From Hymenobacter sp. YIM 151500-1 (GTDB lineage: Bacteria; Bacteroidota; Bacteroidia; Cytophagales; Hymenobacteraceae), in contig NZ_CP110139.1 of assembly GCF_025979885.1 (NCBI RefSeq), positions 1,426,001 to 1,490,000 on the forward strand: DNA of 64,000 nucleotides, in the 5' to 3' direction. Under the pieces are notes generated by a model. The model did no database searches. It was not told the origin of the DNA and saw only the letters and a list, made by a program, of their open reading frames with translations. Of this stretch, positions 16,686-25,143 are shown in pieces. A program made the translations under genes and the position numbers. Each line of letters begins with the position of its first letter. Positions within the stretch are counted from its first letter, which is position 1.

Positions 16686-17561
16686 CTAAAGGTTTCCGAT
16701 GACGGTCATTGTGCTCAGCGTGGGGGCGGCGCTGCCGCCCTCGTCTTCCACGGTCATGGCAAAGGCCTGGGCGCTGGCTATGTCCTTCATCTGCTGAATA
16801 CTGTCGCCGACGGCGGTGGCGGCGGTAAGTACGCCCGCATCCACGGGCTTGCCGTTGTCGAGGGCCCAGAGCTGGTACTGTTTGCCGGCGGGGGGCGCGG
16901 GCAGGCGGCGCACATCTACGTACACGGCGCGGGTGCCGGGGTTGTAGTACACACGGGCCAGGGCCTGGGGCGCTTTGGGTGTGCCCTTGAGCTGCACGGC
17001 CCGGAACTGCTCACTGCGCAGCACGTTCAGCTCCTGGGTGCGGGCATCGAGGCGGCGCTCCACGGCTTGCTGGGTGGCTGCAAACCGGGCCTGCTCGTTG
17101 CGGGCCGCCAGCAAGTTGGCCTCCGACTCTTGCAACCGATTGTAGAGCAACACGTTGCCCAGCCCGCTTAGCATCAGCAGGGCCACCGAGGCGGCCATCA
17201 GCCAGCGGCTGCGGCTGGGCTGAACCTCAGCCGGCGGGGGCATTTGTCGTACCACGGCCTCACCGGCAGCGGCGGATGGGGCTGGCTGCGGCGTGGCGCT
17301 GGCCGTCATGGCGAGGGCGGGAGTTTCCGGGCGGATGGCCTGCTGCCAGCCGCTGAGTACCCGCTCCCGCATGCCGGCCGGAGGCGTTACGGCGTGGGCC
17401 TGGGCGTAGGCTTCCACCCCGCGCAGGGCCTCGTCGAGTTCCTGGCGCACCTGGGGATGCAGGCCAGCCATGCGCTCCACATCGGCGCGCTCAGCCTCGC
17501 TGAGCAGGCCCAGGGCGTATTCTTCCAGAATGCCGGATTCGATATAGTGCTGAATGTCCAC
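16686..17561 (-). CDS. Anti-sigma factor, RskA type
   Basis: A 291-residue inner-membrane regulator. The N-terminus (MDIQHYIESGILEEYALGLL, then EAERADVERMAGLHPQVRQE) is the zinc-finger-less anti-sigma domain that grips the sigma factor. One membrane helix lies at about residues 127-147. The C-terminal periplasmic RskA domain (about 190-291) has YQLWALDNGKPVDAGVL. The gene starts 2 bp after the ECF sigma gene, so the two are cotranscribed and this protein is expected to hold that sigma inactive at the membrane. The inducing signal is unknown. Confidence 0.9.
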   Translation of the reverse strand: MDIQHYIESGILEEYALGLLSEAERADVERMAGLHPQVRQELDEALRGVEAYAQAHAVTPPAGMRERVLSGWQQAIRPETPALAMTASATPQPAPSAAAGEAVVRQMPPPAEVQPSRSRWLMAASVALLMLSGLGNVLLYNRLQESEANLLAARNEQARFAATQQAVERRLDARTQELNVLRSEQFRAVQLKGTPKAPQALARVYYNPGTRAVYVDVRRLPAPPAGKQYQLWALDNGKPVDAGVLTAATAVGDSIQQMKDIASAQAFAMTVEDEGGSAAPTLSTMTVIGNL

Positions 17562-17563
17562 GG

Positions 17564-18130
17564 TTATCGAATCAGTTTGGAAAGTACTTTGATAGCCGCC
17601 CGGGCACGGGTTTTCACCGTTCCCAGCGGCAGGTTCAGTTCTTCTGCCACTTCGCTTTGCGTAAATCCGCCGAAATAAAGCAGGTCCACGATTTGCCGCT
17701 GGTCCGGACTCAGCTGGCGCGTCATTTCCTGCAAGCCAATGTGCTCAGGTCGGAAGGTAGGTTCGGCGGCCTGGCGCAGCGCGGCACTTTCTTCTATGGG
17801 CTGCGTGCGGCTACCTACGCGGTACTGCCGGGACCGGATTTTGTCGATGGCCAGATTGCGGCAGATGTTCAGCACCCACGTGTACAGCCGGCCTTTGCCG
17901 GCGTCGTAGGAAGGAAACGAATGCCAGATTTTGACCATGGCCTCCTGCAATACGTCCTCGGCAGTTTCTTCTTTCTGGACGATGCGCAGAATAACGCCGT
18001 ACAGGGCTGCGGAGTACTTATCGTAGAAGATGGTCATGGCCGCTTCGTCCCGGTCGCGCAGGCGCTGCACGAGTAGTTGTTCGGTGGCGAGGGCGGCTGA
18101 CTCAGGAGGTGAAGCAGACACGGGCAGCAA
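17564..18130 (-). CDS. ECF RNA polymerase sigma factor, SigK-like
   Basis: A 188-residue group IV sigma factor. Region 2 is visible as FYDKYSAALYGVILRIVQ, then EDVLQEAMVKIWHSF and WVLNICRNLAIDKIRSRQ. Region 4 is LSPDQRQIVDLLYFGGFTQ then SEVAEELNLPLGTVKTRARA, a helix-turn-helix that reads the -35 box. Cotranscribed with the RskA-type anti-sigma immediately downstream. Such pairs in this phylum respond to envelope or redox stress. The H-NOX and peroxidase-like genes further downstream could be targets, but no shared promoter motif was found. Confidence 0.92.
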   Translation of the reverse strand: MLPVSASPPESAALATEQLLVQRLRDRDEAAMTIFYDKYSAALYGVILRIVQKEETAEDVLQEAMVKIWHSFPSYDAGKGRLYTWVLNICRNLAIDKIRSRQYRVGSRTQPIEESAALRQAAEPTFRPEHIGLQEMTRQLSPDQRQIVDLLYFGGFTQSEVAEELNLPLGTVKTRARAAIKVLSKLIR

Positions 18131-18329
18131 CTAGAGAAAGGGCGTGGGCGTAGGTAAGGCCGCCGCCCGGATGAGACGAAAGTACACGATTCACCTTGAC
18201 TCTGGCGCCGCAGCCCGCAAAAACCCGCTACCACGGCGCCAGTAGCCTGGTGCTACGGCCATAGCCCAGCTTGCGTTGCGCGGCCGGGCCGGCCCCTCCC
18301 CTGTTTTCCTGCTTCCCCACTCTTGCGCC

Positions 18330-19727
18330 ATGCCCATCGAATCTTTCAACCCCTACACCGGGCGCGTGCTGCGCCGCTTCCGCCCGTTCAGCTGGAAGAA
18401 AACCGAGCGTATCCTGGCCCAGGCCCACCGCACGGCCGCCGAGTGGCGCACCACGTCCTTTGAGCACCGGGCCGGGCTGATGCACCGCGCCGCCGCGCTA
18501 CTGCGGGAGCGGCAAGACGAGCTGGCCCGCCTCATGGCCCTGGAGATGGGCAAGCCCGTGACGGATGGCCGCGCCGAGGCACTGAAGTGCGCCCTCACCT
18601 GTGAATATTACGCCGACCACGCCGCCGAATTTCTGCGCGACGAGCAAATCCGGACCGAGGCCCGCCACTCCTTTATCAGCTACGAGCCCCTGGGCGTGGT
18701 GCTGGCCGTGATGCCCTGGAACTTCCCGCTGTGGCAGGTTATCCGGTTTGCGGCCCCGGCCCTGATGGCCGGCAACGTGGGCTTGCTCAAGCATGCCTCT
18801 AACGTGCCCCAGTGCGCCCTGGCTTTGGAAAAAATATTTCAGGATGCCGGCTTCCCCGAGCACGCCTTCCGGGCCCTGCTCATCGGCTCCGACCTGGTGG
18901 AGCCCCTCATTGCCGACGACCGGGTGCGGGCCGTAACGCTAACCGGCTCGGAGGGGGCCGGGGCTCAGGTAGCCGCCGCGGCCGGCCGCCACATCAAGAA
19001 AACCGTGCTGGAGTTGGGCGGCTCCGACGCTTTTATCGTGCTGGCTGATGCCGACCTGGAGCTGGCCGCCCGCACCGCCGCCCAGGCCCGCATGATTAAC
19101 GCGGGCCAGAGCTGCATAGCCGCCAAGCGCTTTATCGTGGAAAAGCCCGTGGTAAAGGAGTTTGTGGCCCGCATGAAGGAGCACCTGCTGGCCTTCCGGG
19201 CCGGCGACCCGCTCGACGACGCCACCCAGTACGGCCCCCTGGCCCGCCCCGACCTGGCCGACGACCTCACCCGGCAAGTCGAAGACTCGGTGCGCCAGGG
19301 GGCCCGCGTGGAGCTGCCCGGCGGCCAGGACCGCCCTGGCACGGCCCTATTCCGGCCCATGATTTTGCGCAACGTGAAGCCCGGCCAGCGGGCCTACGAG
19401 GAGGAGCTGTTCGGTCCCGTGGCCGTGATTCTGGAAGCCCGCGACGCCGCCGACGCCCTGCGCCTCGCCAACGACTCCCGCTTCGGGCTGGGCGGCTCCA
19501 TCTGGACCCGCGACGAGGAGCGCGGCCAGCAGCTGGCCCGCCGCGTGGAAGCCGGCGCCGTGTTCGTCAACGCCATGGTCAAGTCCTCGCCCGAAATGCC
19601 TTTCGGTGGCGTGAAAAAGTCCGGCTACGGCCGGGAGCTGTCCTACCTGGGTATTCGGGAGTTCGTGAATCAAAAATCCATCTGGGTGGCAAAGCCGGAG
19701 AAGCGGGAGGAAAAGAAAGTAGAGTAG
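18330..19727 (+). CDS. NAD(P)-dependent aldehyde dehydrogenase, succinate-semialdehyde type
   Basis: Start at ATG 18330 (MPIESFNPYTGRVLRRF). The 465-residue enzyme has the aldehyde dehydrogenase fold over its full length. The catalytic Cys is C262 in NAGQSCIAAKRF. The general-base Glu is E228 in VLELGGSDAFIVL. The proline-containing MPWNFPLWQVIRFAAPAL segment and the C-terminal EMPFGGVKKSGYGRE are also typical. The sub-type matches succinate-semialdehyde dehydrogenases of the GabD/YneI group, which oxidise the semialdehyde to succinate, but the true substrate is not certain. No GABA aminotransferase is nearby. It is convergent with ydcF-like across a palindrome. Confidence 0.88.
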   Translation: MPIESFNPYTGRVLRRFRPFSWKKTERILAQAHRTAAEWRTTSFEHRAGLMHRAAALLRERQDELARLMALEMGKPVTDGRAEALKCALTCEYYADHAAEFLRDEQIRTEARHSFISYEPLGVVLAVMPWNFPLWQVIRFAAPALMAGNVGLLKHASNVPQCALALEKIFQDAGFPEHAFRALLIGSDLVEPLIADDRVRAVTLTGSEGAGAQVAAAAGRHIKKTVLELGGSDAFIVLADADLELAARTAAQARMINAGQSCIAAKRFIVEKPVVKEFVARMKEHLLAFRAGDPLDDATQYGPLARPDLADDLTRQVEDSVRQGARVELPGGQDRPGTALFRPMILRNVKPGQRAYEEELFGPVAVILEARDAADALRLANDSRFGLGGSIWTRDEERGQQLARRVEAGAVFVNAMVKSSPEMPFGGVKKSGYGRELSYLGIREFVNQKSIWVAKPEKREEKKVE

Positions 19728-19728
19728 T

Positions 19729-19827
19729 GCCTCACCCCCCGGCCCCCTCTCCCGTGGAGGGGGGGAGCCAAACGACGGACGTTCTGCGCAGCCCTCTCCA
19801 CGGGAGAGGGGGCCGGGGGGGTGAGGC
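19729..19827. repeat. Inverted repeat between convergent genes
   Basis: Arms 19729-19759 (GCCTCACCCCCCGGCCCCCT...) and 19796-19827 match over 31 bases with one missing C. The centre is 36 bp. It fills the whole gap between two converging genes and could act as a two-way terminator, though there is no T-run. Confidence 0.85.
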
Positions 19828-20591
19828 TAACAGTACCCCAGCACCTTGTACACCAGGTAGCCGCTGATTTCGCGGGCCAGGACGCTCCAGAGCAGCAGGG
19901 CCTGGGCATCGGGGACGAGGAGGTAGTCGGGGGTGAGTTGGCGGTCCTGGGAGTAGTAGCCGGCGGGGAAAGGCGTGGGGTGCACGCCGACTTTACGGAA
20001 GCAGCCCAGGGCCCGGCGCTGATGGAAGGCCGAAGTAATGAGCACCACCGACCGGATATCGGGGTGTTGGGCGAGCAGCTGGCGGGTGTAGAGGGCGTTT
20101 TCGCGGGTGTTGCGGCTGCGCGTTTCCAGCAGGATGTCGCGGGCGGGCACGCCGGCCAGGCGCAGCAGAATCCGCAGCTCCTCAGCCTCTGAGCGGGCCA
20201 CCGTCTGCACCGCCCCCGAGCCACCCGACACGATGATGCGCCGGATGCGGCCGGCCCGGTACAGCCACAGCGTGTGCAGGAGCCTGTCGGCGCCCTGCTC
20301 CACGTACACCCTGTCGTGCGGCGACTTGCGCACCTCCGTAATGCCCGTGAGCAGCACGCCGGCATCGTGCGCGGGCAGCTGGGAGAGGCGCACCGGGGGC
20401 AGCTCCCAGGCCAGCAGCGCCTCGTTCACCAGGGCCGGGTTGGTAGTCAGCAGCGCCAGAACCGTAGTGGCCAGCAGCAGGCGGCGGCGCCACGGGGGCC
20501 GGCGCACCAGCACGGCCGCTACCAGCAGCCCCACCAGCCACACCGTCGGCAGCAGCAGGTAGTACAGCAGTTTGGAAAGAATGAAAAACAT
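19827..20591 (-). CDS. YdcF/ElyC-family (DUF218) membrane protein
   Basis: A 254-residue protein with two N-terminal membrane helices (about residues 7-27 and 36-54) and a DUF218 domain facing the periplasm. The domain signatures are GVLLTGITEV, IIVSGGSGAVQTVARSEAEE, ILLETRSRNTRENA and VVLITSAFHQRRALGCF. Family members such as ElyC and SanA affect cell-envelope and lipid-carrier handling; the exact reaction is unresolved. It runs towards the aldehyde dehydrogenase gene. Confidence 0.87.
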   Translation of the reverse strand: MFFILSKLLYYLLLPTVWLVGLLVAAVLVRRPPWRRRLLLATTVLALLTTNPALVNEALLAWELPPVRLSQLPAHDAGVLLTGITEVRKSPHDRVYVEQGADRLLHTLWLYRAGRIRRIIVSGGSGAVQTVARSEAEELRILLRLAGVPARDILLETRSRNTRENALYTRQLLAQHPDIRSVVLITSAFHQRRALGCFRKVGVHPTPFPAGYYSQDRQLTPDYLLVPDAQALLLWSVLAREISGYLVYKVLGYC

Positions 20592-20710
20592 GGCCGCGAA
20601 GCTACGGCCTGTTTCGCCAGCCTAGCTGGTGGCGCTCCGGCGGCTGCCGTCCGTGGCCCAGTAGCCGGTTCGGCGGACTGCTTGTTCGGGCAGCGGGCGG
20701 TGCCGGAGGG

Positions 20711-21052
20711 CTAGTTTGCCCCAACCGAGCGGTAGTCCAGCAGACGCTCCAGCAGGTCGGTTACTTCCTGCTCGTGCTGCAAGGTGTCGCACTCCAGCAT
20801 CCGCCCCCGGTGGTAGGCCACGAAGAAGGGAGCTACACGCTGGGCCATCATCTGGCGGGCCACGGGGTTTTCATCCGAGTTCAGCCGCAGAAACGCAATG
20901 CCGGAGTAGCGCGGGTCAAGAGAGTACTTCTCAAACGAAGGAGCCAGCAGCTCACAGATAGCACAGTTCTCCGACGTAAACTTGGCTACCACTTTCGGGT
21001 AGTCATGAATCAGGGTGCGGAGGCCAATGTCGTTCGTATCGATTACGCTCAT
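20711..21052 (-). CDS. Thioredoxin-like protein with CAIC site
   Basis: A 113-residue cytoplasmic protein with the thioredoxin fold: an N-terminal strand (YPKVVAKFTSENC), a CxxC active site (CAIC in ENCAICELLAPSFEKY) and the cis-Pro segment VAPFFVAYHRGRM. The middle of the site is AI instead of the usual GP, which usually alters redox potential. There is no signal peptide. It probably acts as a thiol reductant or monitors an unknown partner. Confidence 0.8.
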   Translation of the reverse strand: MSVIDTNDIGLRTLIHDYPKVVAKFTSENCAICELLAPSFEKYSLDPRYSGIAFLRLNSDENPVARQMMAQRVAPFFVAYHRGRMLECDTLQHEQEVTDLLERLLDYRSVGAN

Positions 21053-21171
21053 GCAGGCAGCAGTGAGGGAAGAAGTGAAATTTCAAAAGGTATCCAAACA
21101 GGCGCAGGTACCCCCAAACACTGGACGGCAGACACCACCACCCGCCGGATGGTTCCGGCCGTGTGGAAATG

Positions 21172-21420
21172 AGTGAATGAGTGAATGAGTGGATGAGTGA
21201 ATGAGTGACAGGTTACAGGTGACAGGATGGACGGTCATGCTTCATCTAGCGTCCGCGCAGCCGGAGCCGCAGTCGAAGCATCTCTACCTCTGGCTAACCT
21301 TACTCGTGAGGACGAAGCGGGAGAGATGCTTCGGCTGCGCTCAGCATGACCGTTTACCTGTCACTTGTCACCTGTCACCTGTAACCTGTTACCTATCACC
21401 TGTCACTTATTCACTCATTC
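21172..21420. repeat. Three-layer nested inverted repeat (REP-like)
   Basis: From outside in: GAATGAGTGAATGAG units (about 21172-21203) face ATTCACTCATTC (21409-21420); TGACAGGTTACAGGTGACAG (about 21205-21225) faces CCTGTCACCTGTAACCTGTT; and ACGGTCATGCTTC... with GAAGCATCTCTACC faces AGAGATGCTTCGGCTGCGCT CAGCATGACCGTT. The inner layer is a dispersed element that recurs at 43968-44155. It fills the 354-bp gap and overlaps the last bases of the DUF885 gene. No gene is seen here. Confidence 0.85.
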
Positions 21421-23185
21421 CCTTCCGCATCATCTGGCGGATGTACTTGACGGGGGCGCTGCCGTAGCTGAGGAACTGCTCGTGGAAGGCTTTCAGGGTG
21501 AATCCCTGGCCCTGCTGGCGCTTCAGCTCCTCGCGCAGGTCGTAGATTTCGGTGTAGCCGGTGAAGTAGGAGCTGAGCTGCACTTGGCTCAGGGTGGCGC
21601 GGCGCCATTTGTTGCGGGCCTCGGCTTCCTCCTGAAAACCGGCCCCGGTGAGCAGGGCCACGGCCTGGTCCTCGGTGATGCCCTTCACGTGCACCTCGTG
21701 GTCGAGGATGGTGTTCAGGGTCACGCGCATGTTCCACTTGTCCCACATCAGCCAGATTTCGTCGGTGCCCGCGCCGTAGCCGCTTTCCAGCATCATGCGC
21801 TCGGCGTACACGGCCCAGCCCTCAATCATGGCCCCGTTGCCGAAGATGGACTTCACCAGGGACGGGCTGCGGTTGGCGTACACCAGCTGGGTGTAGTGGC
21901 CCGGAATGGCCTCGTGGATGTTGAGGATTTGCAGGGTGTACTGGTTGTACTCGCGCAGGTAGCTTTCGGCCTGGGCGGCGGGCAGGCCCACCAGCGGGTC
22001 CACGTTGTAGTAGGTGTTGGCGGCCTTGTCGTAGGGGCCGGGGGCCGATATGCTGGCACCCGCGCCGCTGCCGCGCATATAGGGCGGCGTTTCGCGCACC
22101 ACCAGGGGCTTACTGGGGTCCTGGGTCAGCAGCTGATGCTCATCCACCCAGCGCACCAGTTCCGGTATCTGCGCCTGCACGGCCTGCACGAAGCCCGCCG
22201 GCGTAGCGTGCCGCTCCGAAAGCTTGCTTATCACCCGCCGGATGAGCTGCTGCGAGTCTGTGGGCTGGGGCTGGCCGGGGAAGTACCGGGGCCAGAGGCG
22301 GGCGGCGCGGCGGCCCATGTCGGTCAGCAGCTCCTGCTTGCGGGCCAGGGCCTTCTGGTACACCTCGTCGGCGGAGTAGGTGGACTGGATGTCGAGGGCA
22401 AACTTGCGGGCAAACAGGTCCTTGCCCAGCCGGAAGCTCCGGAACCGGCCCGCTGGCAGCACCTCCTGCTGCAAAAACTTGATGTAGTTCTCCACCACCA
22501 GCCGCGTAGTAGCCAAGCGGTCCAGCAGCTCCTTTTTCTCCCGCGCCGTCAGTCCCGAGCGGGCCACGGAGTCCTGCAAGGCCTTGCCGAATACCTCCAG
22601 CCCGCCCTGATTTTGCAGAATGGCTAGGCTGGTATGCTCCCGCGTGGGCTGCTGGATGTTGCTTTCGGCAGCATCGTAGTATTCGGCGGCCCGACTGATT
22701 TTCAGGCTGATGGCCCGCAGGCGCCGGTCCAGCGGGTGGTAGCGGCCGTTGAGGAGTTCGGCCACTGAGGCGCCCAGGTTGTAGGCGGCCGGGTTCCACT
22801 GCCAGTCGCGCAGGGTGTCGGCGTAGAAGCGGGCCGTAGCCAGGTAGTTTTGCAGCAGGCGGTAGTCGGTCTGGTTGTTCACCGACAGCTCGGCGGGCTT
22901 GAACGCCGCCAGCTCCTGCCGGCGCCGGGCCAGGGCTGCCGCCTCGGTTTGCCGGCGCCCGGCGGTGGGTATCACCAGCAGCGAGTCGTAGCGGTGGTAG
23001 CCCTGGGAAGAGGCCCACTCCGGGTTATAGTACCAGAGCGAGTCAATGAAACGGGCCTTGTACTGGTCGAAGGCCGCATCGGCCGTGGTGGCGGGGCCGG
23101 CGCCGGGCTGGGTCGGGGAGGTACAGGCTGTAACAGCCGCGGCGCCCAGGGCCGCCGCCAGCACGAGCGTAGAAGATTTGGTCAT
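21407..23185 (-). CDS. DUF885 lipoprotein, predicted metallopeptidase-like
   Basis: A 592-residue exported protein. The N-terminus (MTKSSTLVLAAALGAAAVTA, then CTSP) is a lipoprotein signal with the lipidated Cys near 21. The rest is one DUF885 domain with the characteristic HEAIPGHYTQLVYAN zinc-site motif (HExxPGH) about 170 residues from the end, and a nearby EGWAVYAERMMLE. This suggests a surface or periplasmic metallopeptidase. The length is usual for the family. The last codons run into the inverted-repeat block. Confidence 0.9.
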   Translation of the reverse strand: MTKSSTLVLAAALGAAAVTACTSPTQPGAGPATTADAAFDQYKARFIDSLWYYNPEWASSQGYHRYDSLLVIPTAGRRQTEAAALARRRQELAAFKPAELSVNNQTDYRLLQNYLATARFYADTLRDWQWNPAAYNLGASVAELLNGRYHPLDRRLRAISLKISRAAEYYDAAESNIQQPTREHTSLAILQNQGGLEVFGKALQDSVARSGLTAREKKELLDRLATTRLVVENYIKFLQQEVLPAGRFRSFRLGKDLFARKFALDIQSTYSADEVYQKALARKQELLTDMGRRAARLWPRYFPGQPQPTDSQQLIRRVISKLSERHATPAGFVQAVQAQIPELVRWVDEHQLLTQDPSKPLVVRETPPYMRGSGAGASISAPGPYDKAANTYYNVDPLVGLPAAQAESYLREYNQYTLQILNIHEAIPGHYTQLVYANRSPSLVKSIFGNGAMIEGWAVYAERMMLESGYGAGTDEIWLMWDKWNMRVTLNTILDHEVHVKGITEDQAVALLTGAGFQEEAEARNKWRRATLSQVQLSSYFTGYTEIYDLREELKRQQGQGFTLKAFHEQFLSYGSAPVKYIRQMMRKGMSE

Positions 23186-23325
23186 AGAGGGGGCATTGGC
23201 GCCGTAAGGTAACGCCCAAGGACGCAGGTTGGGCCGCAGGGTTGCCGAGGCCGGGCCGGAGTAGCGTTCTGTACCGCATCTTCTTATCTTGCCCGCCTTA
23301 TTGTCGCTCGGTATTTTCTCCTGTT

Positions 23326-24471
23326 ATGCAAACATCCTCGATTGAAGCTATTTTATCCCTGGGCAGCATTGCCGGTATTCCGCTGGACGCCAGCCGCTGC
23401 GCCTGGCAGCAGCCGATTGACAGCCGGGGCCGCCCCCGCGGCAAGGTACGCTGGGGCCGCTGGCAGCTGGTCACCAGCCGCCTCACGCTGGCCCAGTACG
23501 AGGAACTGCAAGCCCTGGCCGCTTCTTCTACGGCCGTCGTCGATGCCCACGTCACCTTCCTGCGCGCGGACGGGCAAGGCACGCTGAGCACGCTATGGGG
23601 CCGCAACTGCTGCGTGCGCACCACCGTGGAACGCTTCGACAGCCGCGGCCAGGACGGGGAGCCCAGCTGGTGGGTCTACATCGAGCTGGCCCCCGAGGAA
23701 ATGGGCAAACAAGCCGGTGGAGCGCCGGGGCCGTTCGTTATGCCGCCCCCGCGCAGCTATGCGTATACGCCGCCTATGGCCGTATTAGGACCGACAACGG
23801 CACCTAAGCCGGAGTATACTTCTGATGAATTCAAGGCAACTATTGGAGGCGCTGACCAAGTATCTCCAAAAATCATTGAGCAGCTCTTTTCGCATTTCAA
23901 TGCCGCCAAGTCCGATCCTAATCCTGGGCCTCATTGGGCAGCGATGGAAGAATTGATCCGCACTACACAATATACAGATCCGAAATCAGGTTCCACTCAA
24001 ACTTTAAATGGAGGATGGCCTCCAGCTAACGGAGGATTCAATCGGCGGACTGTGCGCCCTACTCCTCCAGATAAGTTTGACCGTTACCAAAAGTATGTTA
24101 AGCTCGGTGCTGATGGGTTGCCCGAACTCAGCGGCACATTTACGTCCCCTATTCCAAAGGGAGGCGCCTTTGATTATGAGGCTCGTGCGCTAGAGGGAGT
24201 TGAAACTGACTACGATTTAATGTACGAAATTGAAATTCTCAAGCCTCTACCTTTTACTGGTGAAGAAGCGGAGATAATTCCCTGGCATGGACATGAAGGC
24301 AATGGCGTTCAAACCAAAATGCTGTTTCCAGGTTGGGACCCCGTAATAAATGGTTATCCTTGGAGTTGGAAAAAACTTGAAGAGGAAGAATACATCCGTA
24401 TTACATACAAAAGCTCCCCTAGTGGTAAATTTGAAATATTGCCTAATAATCAAGTGAGTCTTAAAAAATAA
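23326..24471 (+). CDS. Hcp/TssD-like protein fused to TNT-like NAD glycohydrolase toxin
   Basis: Start at ATG 23326 (MQTSSIEAILSLGSIAG), 381 residues. Residues 1-130 resemble the Bacteroidota type VI tube protein TssD: an early beta strand, a D-x-x-GRP-x-x-x-VR segment (DSRGRPRGKVRWGRW), an internal FLRADGQGTLSTLWG and a terminal YIELAPEEMG. A proline linker (GAPGPFVMPPPRSYAYTPP, about 132-150) joins an AT-rich C-terminal domain. That domain has the TNT pattern: NGGF, DRY, GTFTSP, YEARAL, then Y-EI-LKPLPF and PWHGHEGNGVQ, as in tuberculosis necrotizing toxin, which hydrolyses NAD+. Both domain calls are from motifs only. GC content drops sharply at the linker, so the toxin end looks acquired. 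The next gene is its likely immunity. Confidence 0.72.
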   Translation: MQTSSIEAILSLGSIAGIPLDASRCAWQQPIDSRGRPRGKVRWGRWQLVTSRLTLAQYEELQALAASSTAVVDAHVTFLRADGQGTLSTLWGRNCCVRTTVERFDSRGQDGEPSWWVYIELAPEEMGKQAGGAPGPFVMPPPRSYAYTPPMAVLGPTTAPKPEYTSDEFKATIGGADQVSPKIIEQLFSHFNAAKSDPNPGPHWAAMEELIRTTQYTDPKSGSTQTLNGGWPPANGGFNRRTVRPTPPDKFDRYQKYVKLGADGLPELSGTFTSPIPKGGAFDYEARALEGVETDYDLMYEIEILKPLPFTGEEAEIIPWHGHEGNGVQTKMLFPGWDPVINGYPWSWKKLEEEEYIRITYKSSPSGKFEILPNNQVSLKK

Positions 24472-24476
24472 CTCAT

Positions 24477-25016
24477 ATGCAGTCCATCCATAAAATCAGC
24501 GAAGTGGATCAACTTACGGTTACTGCCTCACCTAGCCGGAAGGATACTTTTTCTGCGCCCTTGGTACAAACAGAACCTCTTCCTCATACTTTTCTTGCGG
24601 GCGAAGAACCTGTGCTGAAGTATGATTGCCTCAACTGCGGTCAGCCAATTATTCATTCTGTGGGTTATGGTGCTTTTCTTCTAGCCAGAACTTGGTCGTT
24701 AAAAAAAGTTAACCACCAACGTGAGTTACTGAACGAAGTGGGACAACTACTGCTGCTACAGCTTCGGAGCGTAATTGAACAGGAACAAGAAGTGACACGT
24801 TACTACAATGCCGTGCTTGATATTGCAACAGTCGGTTACTTACGCTGCCCGCACTGCCAAGCGCAATACTTAATGGGGTTCTCTCAAAGACTTACCGACA
24901 ACGAAGGTCGGGGCAAACCAGAACCTGATACTATCCATGTTCAATCTATTGCGTTTGTGAATCTTAATGAACATGAGTTTATATCTGCTCTTGAATCAAC
25001 TATTAAATCATCATAA
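24477..25016 (+). CDS. Putative immunity protein with two CxxC zinc-ribbon-like pairs
   Basis: A 179-residue cytoplasmic-type protein starting 5 bp after the toxin stop, as expected for an immunity partner. It carries CLNCGQ near residue 54 and CPHCQAQYLMGF near 124, which could bind one zinc. A related, N-terminally shortened copy lies at 29129-29548 (CLQCGQ and CAHCQAQYLVLY). No known family was recognised. AT-rich like the toxin domain. Immunity role is inferred from position. Confidence 0.6.
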   Translation: MQSIHKISEVDQLTVTASPSRKDTFSAPLVQTEPLPHTFLAGEEPVLKYDCLNCGQPIIHSVGYGAFLLARTWSLKKVNHQRELLNEVGQLLLLQLRSVIEQEQEVTRYYNAVLDIATVGYLRCPHCQAQYLMGFSQRLTDNEGRGKPEPDTIHVQSIAFVNLNEHEFISALESTIKSS

Positions 25017-25054
25017 TAGATAACTTATAGACTACCTGCAAAATTTGCTTTGGG

Positions 25055-25143
25055 CTGGCACCAGAGGAAATAGGTAAAGTAGCTGGTGGGGCGCCGGGGC
25101 CGTTCGTTATGCCGCCCCCGCGTAACTATGCGTATACGCCGCC
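25055..25143 (+). pseudogene. Displaced Hcp linker fragment, copy 2
   Basis: Reads LAPEEIGKVAGGAPGPFV, then MPPPRNYAYTPP, matching the end of the Hcp domain and its linker. The frame is closed 24 bases upstream and has no ATG until 25109. The fragment is fused in frame to the second toxin gene. Confidence 0.8.
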
